Below, in pieces: positions 54,300-62,978 of a DNA stretch of 64,000 bases. The stretch is from Pseudoruegeria sp. HB172150 (GTDB lineage: Bacteria > Pseudomonadota > Alphaproteobacteria > Rhodobacterales > Rhodobacteraceae). The notes beneath the pieces are model-generated. The model did no database searches and had not been told where the DNA came from. It saw only the letters and a program-made list of their open reading frames with translations. The stretch covers positions 248,001 to 312,000 of the forward strand of contig NZ_JAATNG010000003.1 in assembly GCF_013184805.1 (NCBI RefSeq), written 5' to 3'. Position 1 is the stretch's first letter, and every line of letters begins with the position of its first letter. The translations under genes and the position numbers were made by a program.

Positions 54300-56819
54300 T
54301 CACGGCTTCAGCAGCTCCGCGAAGGCGCGACATTGTTTTGCTTCTTGGAGCCGGCCCGATGCTTCCTGTGCGTCGGCAAGGACCCCGTATGCGGACCGGT
54401 TCGACGGATTGCTGACTAGCGCCTGCAGCGCGTAGAGTTCCGCGCGATCGAATTTGCCGACGCGGTACGCAGCGCGCGCTGCCAACAGCCAACGTTGAGA
54501 GATATGCGGAGTCGACAACGCGATATCCTCGCATAACCGCAGCAGTTTCGCGCCTTTGGCTTTGTCTTTGCTGAAGACGCGAAACAGCGTGGCGACTGGT
54601 GCGTTGTCGATTGGTGAAAGCCGATTGGCCCGTTCAAGTGCTGTTATCGCCTTACCGGTCCGGCCCTTTCGGGCCAGAACCTGGCCGAGCAGCAGATTTG
54701 CCTTCATGTTCTGCGGATGCAGTTCAACGGCGAGGCGGGCCTCTTTTGGCGAGGTCCTCTTTGCCGCCTCAACGCGGTCGCGGATCTTCCAAGACTTCCG
54801 GACCCGGCTGATTGATTTCAGCGCGCCGAGGACATAGATGGCCGCGCCGAATTTCACTCCAATTCGCAGTCGGGTAAGTCCGACGCCTGGCGGAAGGTCT
54901 GCATACTGCATAGCCGGTAGCTGCCGCGCCGTACGTTGTGTGTAAGCTTCCCACAGCCCGCGCAGGAATCGAGGTCGATTCGCAACAGTTGCCAATGGCG
55001 AATGCTGTCCAGCTCGGCGGCCCCGGACAAACATGTCGCGAGTGAACGCTTGCCAATGTGTATGCGCCGGGTGAATGGTCTGGACATCCCGAGCCCATGC
55101 GATGCAACTCCTGGGCCTGATGCGCCGATTGAATTCGGCATCTTCCGCGATGCGAAGGCCAGGGGCGAAATAGCCGAACCTCCGAAACAGGCGTCTGGCG
55201 TAGGACACGCCGAAATGGCCCACCTTGTCCGGCGGGGTATCGGGCAACCTCCAGGCATAAAGAGAGAGGTGTGACACCAGGCTGACTACTGTATCTCCCG
55301 GTTGCGGAACCACGGCCGAAGAGACTGCGTCCGCTCCGGCATGATGCCGTTGCAGCCGCCCGGATATCCAGCCCTGGCGCGCCCGACAGTCCGAAGCAAG
55401 AAATGCGACATACGCCCCCTCCGACGCATCGATGCCGATGTTACGCGCGGCCCCGACATACAGTCGTTCTTGCACATTGATCAGACGTATGTGGTCGAGG
55501 TGTTCAGCCAGCACAGCAATAGGGTCGCCGCCGCCCGAGTTGACGACAACTATCTCGGCGGCCGTGTCCTGAGCCCGAATTGATTTCACGGCCGATGCAA
55601 GGCCCTGCGGGGCTCTTAGACCGATGACCACGACAGCCATCTCGGCGGCCGTCACCAACTTCCCTTCGTGGATTTCGGCGTCACCCGAAACCCATCGCCG
55701 CCAGTTTGCGGTGTCCAATGAGAAGCGATCGGCGCCGTCCGACAGTTGGTGGAGCAGGCGGTCAGCCGGGATCATGCCCGGATCGACAGTCAGAAGCCGG
55801 CTTAGCCATTCGCGGGCCTCCACCGGTCGACCGGATGCCAAAAGCGCATTTGCCTTTAGCCAGAAGCCTGCAGTGAACTCTGGCCGGTTCCGAAGTAGTG
55901 CATCCGCAATCTCTACCGCCTCGCGAGCGGCACCCGCTTCGAGGGCAACTGCATTGCGCACGGCTTGCAGCGCAAGGACCTGTGGATTCCGGGACGCGAG
56001 CCTTTCCGCAACTTCGCCGGCCTGTTGAAGATTGCCCGTCCTGCGATGGTGTTGCAGAATGCCGAGTTGCGCGACCATAGGATCGTCGGCGGGAACACCT
56101 TTATTCTTACACGGGGCAGCAGCCCAGAGACCACAATCCTCAACATGGGCTGGACTGAATTCCCTTCCTGGGGGAATGGTCTCGAGTTGCAGGTCGGTTT
56201 CATCGGTCAGGTAATCATAGCCAATTGCTTGGTATCGGCGATCAGGATCGAGTCGGGCATATAGGTCCCTGCGAAGACGACGACGTTCTGGCAGTATCAT
56301 TCTCAAGTGGTAAAGGTTCAGCCCGGTTTGCCTCATCTGCAGCCTTGCCTGCGGATCAACCCATCGTCCGTGCAGAGCCTCTCCGCTGGCTGCGACTCCG
56401 TCGAGCAAAGGAAAAAGCCGCATCTGCTTTTTTCGACCCCAGATCCCATCAACTCGATAGGCGTCCGGGGCATACAATTCCCGCGCGTCAAACACCCAGC
56501 CAACGGGCTCGGCCGTCGATGTCAGCGCCCGAATCTCGTCTGCCAAACGGTTCTCGAAGCGCTCGTCTGGATCGACTGCCAGCAACCAATCCGCCCCAGC
56601 CTTTCGGGCTGCGGCGATGAGGGCGCTTCGTCTCGCCGGTTCGCTGGAATAGGCATTCTCTGCGTCCCGGTCGTCCCAGGATACCCAGCCATCAACAATT
56701 GGTGTCAGGTTCTCAATCAGCGCAGGGACAAGATTGACGTCATAGCGAAAGGAAAAAGCGGCAAATACCGCGGTTGCTCTGGCAGCTCGCGGTCTTCCCG
56801 TAGTCTGGGTCTCAATCAA
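54300..56819 (-). CDS. Large protein with two glycosyltransferase-like domains and TPR segments
   Basis: 839 residues from a TTG at 56819 with GGAG 8 nt upstream. Residues ~15-230 resemble a family 2 glycosyltransferase with metal site VDPDERFE. Residues ~250-370 and ~690-839 look like tetratricopeptide helices (AVELHPQNMKANLLLGQVLA, RKGRTGKAITALERANRLSP). Residues ~400-620 are a second GT2-like domain (VVVIGLRAPQGLASAVKSI, LYVGAARNIGIDASEG, FLASDCRARQGW). GC content is visibly below the neighbours. It is the only clear gene inside the tRNA-Leu islet. Enzymatic activity and substrate are inferred from fold only. Confidence 0.8.
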   Translation of the reverse strand: MIETQTTGRPRAARATAVFAAFSFRYDVNLVPALIENLTPIVDGWVSWDDRDAENAYSSEPARRSALIAAARKAGADWLLAVDPDERFENRLADEIRALTSTAEPVGWVFDARELYAPDAYRVDGIWGRKKQMRLFPLLDGVAASGEALHGRWVDPQARLQMRQTGLNLYHLRMILPERRRLRRDLYARLDPDRRYQAIGYDYLTDETDLQLETIPPGREFSPAHVEDCGLWAAAPCKNKGVPADDPMVAQLGILQHHRRTGNLQQAGEVAERLASRNPQVLALQAVRNAVALEAGAAREAVEIADALLRNRPEFTAGFWLKANALLASGRPVEAREWLSRLLTVDPGMIPADRLLHQLSDGADRFSLDTANWRRWVSGDAEIHEGKLVTAAEMAVVVIGLRAPQGLASAVKSIRAQDTAAEIVVVNSGGGDPIAVLAEHLDHIRLINVQERLYVGAARNIGIDASEGAYVAFLASDCRARQGWISGRLQRHHAGADAVSSAVVPQPGDTVVSLVSHLSLYAWRLPDTPPDKVGHFGVSYARRLFRRFGYFAPGLRIAEDAEFNRRIRPRSCIAWARDVQTIHPAHTHWQAFTRDMFVRGRRAGQHSPLATVANRPRFLRGLWEAYTQRTARQLPAMQYADLPPGVGLTRLRIGVKFGAAIYVLGALKSISRVRKSWKIRDRVEAAKRTSPKEARLAVELHPQNMKANLLLGQVLARKGRTGKAITALERANRLSPIDNAPVATLFRVFSKDKAKGAKLLRLCEDIALSTPHISQRWLLAARAAYRVGKFDRAELYALQALVSNPSNRSAYGVLADAQEASGRLQEAKQCRAFAELLKP

Positions 56820-57645
56820 TCATTCTGCTCCGGGGGATTCCTAGTATGTATCCTGCCTAGGCAATCTCCTTGCCGGGGTGGAATGTGCAGGTGCAAAGGC
56901 CGGCAGGCCCTTGTCCCATTCAGATTTGGAAAGGCGATAGTGGGCTGTTCAGCGGCGAGCTTTGATTCAGTGTATGTGATTTGTTAACTGCTTTTGCACC
57001 CTTGGGCTGGGCTTATGCAACCGCTTCCATATGTTCATCCGCGAGTGGCCCTCGCAGCGCCTCCCCCGCTCCATGGAGTGTTCGGCGCAGTCCCCCATTC
57101 CACTGGTATCCTCAGGTTACCGAATGGGTCGGTTGCGAAGTTGGTGTTTGGCGGAAAAGTCAGAAACCCATATGGGTCGTCTTCGGGTTTGCCGTCCTTC
57201 ACCTTCCGAATTGATTTCGACTCGGGCACATGTTGGCGAGTCAGGAAAACGCACCGTCAGCGTCTCGGAGCTGAGAACTCTTGCTGCTGCGATTGATCGG
57301 TTCGGTGAACTGGCCAAACGGAACCACGTACGAGTGCTCGGGCCCCCAGCGCCGACAGTGCGGCGAACCGGTGTTGAGGATATTTGGTACGCCGCGATCC
57401 GCGTTCCTCTTGATGAACTGCGGTGGCGGCGCTCAGGGCAAATTCGATGCCGACGTGAAGCCATTACACAACTGGACCGCTACATGAGCAGCGGGAACCG
57501 TTCCGGTCCACCCGTATCTCGTAGGCGGATTCATGAACTTACTTCGCCAAACGGTTGTCTGGCGTCGCGAAGGTCGGCGGGAAAGTGGATTGGTTTCGCA
57601 CTGCGGTCCATAAGATCCATATAACATGACGTTGCTTTGGATATA
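56820..57645. other. Unassigned 0.8-kb part of the islet
   Basis: Several overlapping open frames exist on both strands, the longest at 57031-57624 (plus), 56994-57296 (plus) and 57035-57229 (minus). None has a ribosome site, known motif or convincing codon use. I looked for integrase signatures (Arg...His-x-x-Arg, catalytic Tyr) and did not find any. It may hold a decayed gene. Confidence 0.55.
57608..57622. repeat. Inner repeat, right copy
   Basis: CCATAAGATCCATAT, matching the left inner repeat at 54132-54145 with one extra A. It lies 24 nt inside the right core repeat. Confidence 0.45.
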
Positions 57646-57732
57646 TGGTGCCCAGGAGAGGACTCGAACCTCCACGTCCATACGGACACTAGCACCTGAA
57701 GCTAGCGCGTCTACCAATTCCGCCACCTGGGC
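57646..57732 (-). tRNA. tRNA-Leu (anticodon CAG)
   Basis: 87 nt including an encoded CCA. Acceptor stem GCCCAGG (57732-57726) pairs with CCTGGGC (57656-57650), and the anticodon loop TTCAGGT gives CAG at 57698-57696, reading CUG. A long variable arm marks a class II leucine tRNA, and the T-loop GGTTCGAGTCC is normal. Its 3' end is the islet integration site and remains intact. A near-consensus promoter lies just upstream. Confidence 0.95.
57647..57663. repeat. Right attachment-site copy within tRNA-Leu
   Basis: The 17-bp core GGTGCCCAGGAGAGGAC covers the terminal CC, discriminator, acceptor 3' strand and part of the T stem. It is identical to 54116-54132. Confidence 0.75.
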
Positions 57733-57749
57733 CGGTGTCGTGAGAGCCG

Positions 57750-57778
57750 CATTTATACACCGTGCCGGGGGGTGTCAA
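57750..57778 (-). promoter_or_regulatory. Promoter of tRNA-Leu
   Basis: Minus strand: -35 TTGACA (57778-57773) and, after 15-17 nt, overlapping -10 candidates TATAAA (57757-57752) or TAAATG (57755-57750), about 20 nt before the tRNA. Confidence 0.7.
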
Positions 57779-57887
57779 CGGGCGATCTGCGGGAAATCGG
57801 GAGGCGTGGAGGGGCGCATGTTACGGGCGTTCCAGGCGCCCGCCCCGGGGCATGATCCGGGGCGGGCGGGGATCGCGGGGCCCTGCG

Positions 57888-58688
57888 TCAGAGCAGGCTG
57901 GCGATGTTGTCGACGAAGGTGTCGCGGGTTTCTCCGAGCACGATTTGCGTCTCCTGGAAGGCGCGCTCGGTGAGGCTGATCAGAGCGTGATCCACCGGCA
58001 GTCCGAGCGCCGGGAACAGCGACACTTCGAGCACAGTGCGGTTGGTGTCCGTCGTGCGGACGCCTTCGACCACACCGATATGTTTCATGTCGCTGGACAG
58101 GACCGGCAGGCCGACCAGAATCGCGGGGTTGATCGGTTGACCGGGACCTGAGGCGGAACCGTTGCCGGTGCCGGCGGGCGAGGTGGCGACGAATTCAGCG
58201 GTGCCGGTCGCGGCCGAGGCGCCGGAGGTGCCTGTTCCGGCGGCTGGATCGGTGCCCGCAACGGCCGTGCCGCCGCCTTCAGATCCACCGATCTCGACAT
58301 CGGTACCGACACCGGAGCCGGCACTGCCGTTAATGTCGGCTGTGGCTGTACCGCCGAGCAGGTCGATGTCGGCATTGGTTCCGTCGCCGCCGCCTATGTC
58401 CGCGTCGGCCCCGGCGACGTCGTTGCCGATATCGACATCTGCTTCGGCGCCGTCCCCGCCGCCGACATCCACATCGGCCTCGGCGACGCTGTCGCCGACG
58501 GAAGCGTCCGCCTCGGTCCCGCTGCCGCCGCCGATGCTGACATTTGCTTCGGCAGTGTCGGCGGCGCCCACATTGGCGTTGACGCCGTCATCGGTATTCA
58601 CGTCGACATCGAGGGTTTGCGCATTGAGCACACCTGCGGCGCCCAGAACAGTTGCACTGACTACAAGGATTCTCGAGATACTACGCAT
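57888..58688 (-). CDS. Exported acidic-repeat protein with C-terminal PRC-barrel-like domain
   Basis: 266 residues. A signal peptide covers residues 1-24 (ILVVSATVLGAAGVLNAQ). Residues ~25-125 are imperfect ~14-residue repeats of the form GGGDGxxADVDIG, very rich in Asp, Gly, Ala and Val. Residues ~130-180 are a Gly/Ala/Thr linker. The last ~80 residues (LVGLPVLSSDMKHIGVVEGV, DHALISLTERAFQETQIVLG) resemble a PRC-barrel fold. The repeat resembles Asp/Gly-rich calcium-binding or secreted matrix segments, but no function is established. Monocistronic, between tRNA-Leu and an NDUFA9-like gene. Confidence 0.8.
   Translation of the reverse strand: MRSISRILVVSATVLGAAGVLNAQTLDVDVNTDDGVNANVGAADTAEANVSIGGGSGTEADASVGDSVAEADVDVGGGDGAEADVDIGNDVAGADADIGGGDGTNADIDLLGGTATADINGSAGSGVGTDVEIGGSEGGGTAVAGTDPAAGTGTSGASAATGTAEFVATSPAGTGNGSASGPGQPINPAILVGLPVLSSDMKHIGVVEGVRTTDTNRTVLEVSLFPALGLPVDHALISLTERAFQETQIVLGETRDTFVDNIASLL
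58313..58616 (-). repeat. Imperfect coding repeats encoding GGGDGxxADVDIG units
   Basis: Roughly seven degenerate ~40-nt units, within the acidic-repeat protein gene, share the alternating GGCGGCGAC/GCCGACGTCGATATC pattern. Confidence 0.65.
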
Positions 58689-58911
58689 GGTTCTCTCCTT
58701 TCAGTAGAGTTGGCCTGCGACGTAATGTCCCGATGCGCGACGGCGCGTATCTGCCATTTCAGCGCCACAATCTGAGCGGAAATCCGCCGATTCATGTCGA
58801 CTCAGGAGTGGGTAAGTGGGTGGCTGGCCAGTACCGGCGCGACTTATTGGCGGGTTGTTCTGCGCGCGCGCGGCAGCTAAGGAATTGGCCAGCGAAAGGC
58901 GGAGGCTGGCC

Positions 58912-59892
58912 ATGTCGAAACTCGTTACCATCTACGGCGGATCGGGCTTTATCGGGCGGTATATCGCTCGGCGGATGGCGAAAGAGGGCTGGCGCGTGCG
59001 GGTGGCCGTGCGGCGGCCGGAGCTGGCCGGTTTCGTGCGGCCCTATGGCGTGGTCGGGCAGGTCGAGCCGATCTTCTGCAATATCCGGGACGATGCCAGC
59101 GTGTGCGCGGCGATGCACGGATCTGACGCGGTGGTGAACTGCGTCGGCACCTTCGACGCGAAGGGCAAGAACAATTTCGATGCCGTGCAGCATGAGGGTG
59201 CCGAGCGGATCGCCCGGATCGCGGCGGAGCAGGGCGTTTCGCGGCTGGTGCATATCTCGGCGCTGGGCGCCGATGCCGAGAGCGAAAGCGGCTATGCCCG
59301 GAGCAAGGCCGAAGGCGAAGCGGCGGTTCTGTCGCATTTCCCCGGCGCTGTCATCCTGCGGCCTTCGGTCGTATTCGGCCCCGAGGACGAGTTCTTCAAC
59401 CGCTTCGGGGCGATGGCCCGTTTCGGCTGGGTGCTGCCCGTTGTCGGCGGCGAAACGCGGTTTCAGCCGGTCTATGTTGACGATGTGGCGAGGGCCGCAG
59501 TCATGGGCGCGCTGGGACAGGCGGAGCCCGGCGTGTACGAGCTGGGCGGGCCGCACGTGGCGACATTCCGCGAACTGATGGAAGACATGCTGGAGATCAT
59601 CCGGCGCAAGCGCCTGATCTTCAACATGCCGTTCTGGCTGGGCGGTCTGGTGGCCTGGCTAGGTGAGCTTGCATCCATCCTGACCGTCGGCCTGATCAAT
59701 CCGCCGGTCACGCGCGACCAGGTGCGGCAGTTGCGCGCCGACAACGTCGTGTCGGAGGGCGCCAAGGGCTTCGCGGCGCTGGGCATTCAGCCGACGGCGA
59801 TGGAAGCGGAACTGCCGGAATACCTGTGGGCCTACCGGCCATCGGGGCAGTATGCGGCGATCAAGGAATCGGCGCGGAACCAGCGGGCGTGA
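58912..59892 (+). CDS. NAD(P)-binding protein, complex I NDUFA9 subunit-like
   Basis: 326 residues. An atypical SDR fold with the nucleotide motif TIYGGSGFIGRYIARRM at the N-terminus, VVNCVGTF, RLVHISALGAD and FQPVYVDDVARA. It matches the NDUFA9/39-kDa subunit family, members of which are linked to alphaproteobacterial complex I assembly or membrane redox proteins. No catalytic Tyr-x3-Lys pair is obvious, as usual for this group. ATG at 58912 has GGAGG 7 nt upstream; longer frames do not align. No nuo genes lie nearby. Confidence 0.85.
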   Translation: MSKLVTIYGGSGFIGRYIARRMAKEGWRVRVAVRRPELAGFVRPYGVVGQVEPIFCNIRDDASVCAAMHGSDAVVNCVGTFDAKGKNNFDAVQHEGAERIARIAAEQGVSRLVHISALGADAESESGYARSKAEGEAAVLSHFPGAVILRPSVVFGPEDEFFNRFGAMARFGWVLPVVGGETRFQPVYVDDVARAAVMGALGQAEPGVYELGGPHVATFRELMEDMLEIIRRKRLIFNMPFWLGGLVAWLGELASILTVGLINPPVTRDQVRQLRADNVVSEGAKGFAALGIQPTAMEAELPEYLWAYRPSGQYAAIKESARNQRA

Positions 59893-59983
59893 GCCGTTAG
59901 GCGCGCTGCCGCGCATGTGGATAGCGCGTTGTCAGCTTCTGGCTCACCATGGAAGATGCAGCCGTGGAAACCGTGTTCAGGGC

Positions 59984-60787
59984 CTAGCTGTACGCGTACC
60001 AGAGCAGGAATATGCCTAGGATGACCCGGTAGATCACATAAGGCGTGAAGCTTACCGTCTTCAGCAGCTTCATCATGAACCACAGGGCGAAAAGTGCCGC
60101 GAGGAAGGCGAAGACTGCTGCGATGGCGGCGTCGCGGGCGGCCTGTGCATCGGCATTGGCGGCGACTTCGGCGCCCAGCAGGAGGCCGGAGGCAAGGATG
60201 GTCGGGATAGACATCAGCATCGCAAGCTTGGCAGCGCCCTCGCGGCTGTAGCCGAGGAAACGTCCGCCGGTGATGGTGATGCCCGATCGCGAGGTGCCCG
60301 GGATCAGCGCCACCGCCTGCCAGAGACCCATGATGAAGGCGTTCTTGATCGACCAGAATTCCGCGGGCATGCCCTTGCCATCGCCGCGGTCGGACCACCA
60401 GAGCACGATACCGAAGATTAGCATCGTCCAGCCGATGACAGCGGTGGAGCGCATCATGTCGTCGAGGCCGGTGAGATTGAGGATCAGGCCGACGACGACC
60501 ACGGGGATGGTGGCGATGATCAGGCAGAACATCAGCCCGGCGCCCGCGCCGTGGATGCGGCCGCGCAGCAGGTTCGGGATGCCGGACAGCGCCAGTTTCA
60601 CGTCCTGCCAGAAGTATAGGATGACCGCGCCGAGGGTGCCGACATGGACGGCGACGTCGATGACCTGACCCTGATCTTCCAGCCCGGTGAGATTCGGCAG
60701 GAGAATCAGGTGACCGGATGAGGAGATCGGCAAAAACTCGGTAAGACCCTGGATGATGGCAACCAGAAGAAGGTGGAGTAGCGGCAT
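59984..60787 (-). CDS. uppP: Undecaprenyl-diphosphate phosphatase
   Basis: 267 residues with about eight membrane helices. UppP (BacA) dephosphorylates undecaprenyl pyrophosphate so the carrier can be reused for peptidoglycan and surface polysaccharide synthesis. Signatures: QGLTEFLPISSSGHLIL near residue 13 and LIPGTSRSGITITGGRFLG near 160, which hold the catalytic Glu and Arg/Ser residues. ATG at 60787 is the natural start at the first helix. It is convergent with the NDUFA9-like gene. Confidence 0.95.
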   Translation of the reverse strand: MPLLHLLLVAIIQGLTEFLPISSSGHLILLPNLTGLEDQGQVIDVAVHVGTLGAVILYFWQDVKLALSGIPNLLRGRIHGAGAGLMFCLIIATIPVVVVGLILNLTGLDDMMRSTAVIGWTMLIFGIVLWWSDRGDGKGMPAEFWSIKNAFIMGLWQAVALIPGTSRSGITITGGRFLGYSREGAAKLAMLMSIPTILASGLLLGAEVAANADAQAARDAAIAAVFAFLAALFALWFMMKLLKTVSFTPYVIYRVILGIFLLWYAYS

Positions 60788-60931
60788 ACAGTGGGTTCCG
60801 GTGATTCGGCTCGCTCACACTAACCGCGTGCGAGTCAAAGGAAAGATGATAGATAGGTAAATATATATGACCTAAAATTGGGGCGGTTTGGGGTGCGGCG
60901 GGAATTTTGACCATTCGGACAGGAAATTATG

Positions 60932-60946
60932 GTCAGCATTTCTGAC
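60932..60946. promoter_or_regulatory. Inverted repeat in the gltD upstream region
   Basis: GTCAG-N5-CTGAC in an AT-rich stretch ~60-75 nt upstream of gltD. It could be an operator for a nitrogen-status regulator, but no known consensus was recognised. Confidence 0.3.
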
Positions 60947-61006
60947 TTTATTTTAGTTTCGACTTTCCGTATAGCGTGCGGACACGGCTTTTGGAGGTTG
61001 GCCCGT

Positions 61007-62440
61007 ATGGCTAAGCAGATGATGTTGAAATTCGTATCCGTGGAACGGGACATGCCCGAAAAGCGGCCGCCGGACCTGCGCCGGCAGGATTTCGACGAGA
61101 TCTATGCGGAATACGCGCATGAGAAGGCGGCGATCCAGGCCGGGCGCTGCTCCCAATGCGGTGTGCCCTATTGCCAGTCGCATTGCCCGCTGCACAACAA
61201 CATCCCGGACTGGCTGAAGCTGACTGCCGAGGGGCGGCTGCAGGAAGCCTACGAGATCAGCCAGGCGACCAATACGTTTCCGGAGATCTGCGGGCGGATC
61301 TGTCCGCAGGACCGGCTGTGCGAGGGAAACTGCGTGATTGAGCAGTCCGGGCACGGCACGGTGACCATTGGGTCGATCGAGAAGTACATTACCGACACGG
61401 CGTTCGAGATGGGCTGGGTGAAGCGGATCAAGGCAGCGGAAGACCGGGCCGAGAGCGTTGGGATCATCGGCGCCGGACCCGGCGGGCTGGCCGCGGCGGA
61501 CCGGCTGCGCCGCGCGGGGCTGCAGGTGACGGTGTATGACCGCTACGACCGCGGTGGCGGGCTGCTGACTTACGGGATCCCCGGCTTTAAGCTGGAGAAG
61601 GACATCGTCATGCAGCGCGTGGAGCAGCTGCGCGAGGGTGGTGTCGAATTCGTGCTGAACTGCAATGTCGGCGAAGACCTGTCGTTCGAGGCGATCCGCG
61701 GCAAGCATGACGCGGTTCTGATCGCGACCGGCGTCTACAAGTCGCGCGGGCTGCAGGCGCCTGGCGTCGGCGCGCAGGGGATCGTGCGGGCAATCGATTA
61801 CCTGACCTGCTCTAACAAGGTGAGCTTTGGCGACGAGGTCGAGGAGTTTGAGAGCGGCGAGCTGAACGCGGCGGGCAAGAAGGTCGTCGTAATCGGCGGC
61901 GGCGATACCGCGATGGACTGCGTGCGGACGGCGATCCGGCAGGGTGCAGAGAGCGTGAAGTGTCTCTATCGCAGGGACAGGGACAACATGCCCGGCTCGC
62001 AGCGTGAAGTGGCGAATGCCGAGGAAGAAGGTGTCGAGTTCGTCTGGCTGACCGCGCCGAAGGGATTCACCGGCGAGACCGTCGAGGGCGTGATGGTGCA
62101 GAAGATGCGCCTTGGGGCACCAGACGCGTCGGGACGACAAAGCCCGGAGCTGATCGAGGGCGCGGATTACATCGAAGACGCGGATCTTGTGGTGATGGCG
62201 CTGGGCTTCGAGCCCGAGGACCTGCCGAAGCTGTGGGGCGTCGAAGGGCTGGAAGTGACCCGCTGGGGCACGGTGATGGCCGATTTCCGTACCCATGCGA
62301 CAAGCCTGGATGGCGTCTATGCGGCGGGTGACATCGTGCGCGGCGCGTCTCTGGTGGTCTGGGCGATCAGGGACGGGCGCGAGGCGGCGGACGCAATTCT
62401 CGACTATATCAATGCGCCGGCTCAGGTGGCGGCGGAGTGA
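61007..62440 (+). CDS. gltD: Glutamate synthase small subunit
   Basis: 477 residues. GltD carries FAD and feeds electrons from NADPH to the large subunit GltB for glutamate synthesis from glutamine and 2-oxoglutarate. N-terminal Cys clusters for Fe-S centres (CSQCGVPYCQSHCPL, CGRICPQDRLCEGNC) precede an FAD motif (GIIGAGPGGLAAADRL) and an NADPH motif (VVVIGGGDTAMDCV). ATG at 61007 has GGAGG 9 nt upstream; longer frames are AT-rich and not family-like. gltB follows, but only after two GFA-family genes. Confidence 0.95.
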   Translation: MAKQMMLKFVSVERDMPEKRPPDLRRQDFDEIYAEYAHEKAAIQAGRCSQCGVPYCQSHCPLHNNIPDWLKLTAEGRLQEAYEISQATNTFPEICGRICPQDRLCEGNCVIEQSGHGTVTIGSIEKYITDTAFEMGWVKRIKAAEDRAESVGIIGAGPGGLAAADRLRRAGLQVTVYDRYDRGGGLLTYGIPGFKLEKDIVMQRVEQLREGGVEFVLNCNVGEDLSFEAIRGKHDAVLIATGVYKSRGLQAPGVGAQGIVRAIDYLTCSNKVSFGDEVEEFESGELNAAGKKVVVIGGGDTAMDCVRTAIRQGAESVKCLYRRDRDNMPGSQREVANAEEEGVEFVWLTAPKGFTGETVEGVMVQKMRLGAPDASGRQSPELIEGADYIEDADLVVMALGFEPEDLPKLWGVEGLEVTRWGTVMADFRTHATSLDGVYAAGDIVRGASLVVWAIRDGREAADAILDYINAPAQVAAE

Positions 62441-62536
62441 CATCGGCGACTGCCCGGAGGCGGGCAGCGTTTCGATCTGACAAGGGAACGACCCAATGAC
62501 AATCCGGCGTGTCGGATGCGCGAAAGGGACGGCGCG

Positions 62537-62977
62537 ATGAGCGGGCGCGAGGGCGGCTGCCTGTGCGGTGCCGTGCGCTTCGTCGCGGCGGCGGTGCCGG
62601 CGACGGCCGGGATCTGTCATTGTGAGATGTGCCGGCGCTGGACCGGCTCTGCCCTGATCGGGGTGACTGTGAAGGCCGAGGACCTGAGCTGGCAGGGCGC
62701 GGAGCATATCCAGGAAAAGCAGACTTCGGGCTGGGCAAAGCGCGGCTGGTGCGGGGAATGCGGGTCGAACCTGTTTTTCCAGGTGACGATGGACGGGCCC
62801 TATTTGGGCGGTGTCGAGATACCGATGGGGTTGTTCGACGATCCGAACGGGTTCGAGATCACCAACGAAATCTATATCGACCACAAGCCCCACAGCTATG
62901 CCTTTGCCGGTGAGGGCCGGCAGGTGCTGACCCGGCAGCAATGCGTCGAGAAATTCGCGGTGCTGGACGGTGAGTGA
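62537..62977 (+). CDS. GFA-family (glutathione-dependent formaldehyde-activating-like) zinc protein
   Basis: 146 residues. The GFA fold's zinc ligands are visible: GGCLCGAVRF, the CHCEMCRRWTG motif and RGWCGECGSNL, giving two Cys-x-Cys/Cys-x2-Cys sets. The family was named for formaldehyde-glutathione adduct formation, but the activity of most members is unknown. ATG at 62537 has a GGGA site; an ATG 21 nt earlier is less likely. It is one of two neighbouring paralogues lying between gltD and gltB. Confidence 0.85.
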   Translation: MSGREGGCLCGAVRFVAAAVPATAGICHCEMCRRWTGSALIGVTVKAEDLSWQGAEHIQEKQTSGWAKRGWCGECGSNLFFQVTMDGPYLGGVEIPMGLFDDPNGFEITNEIYIDHKPHSYAFAGEGRQVLTRQQCVEKFAVLDGE

Positions 62978-62978
62978 G

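Noticed and set aside
57031-57624. 197-codon plus-strand frame inside the islet
   Set aside because: No ribosome site or recognised motif, Arg/Ser-rich composition, and it competes with other frames; left as unassigned DNA.
57433-57726. Minus-strand frame starting MAELVDALASGASV over tRNA-Leu
   Set aside because: This is the well-known artefact of translating a leucine tRNA gene; the tRNA explains the sequence fully.
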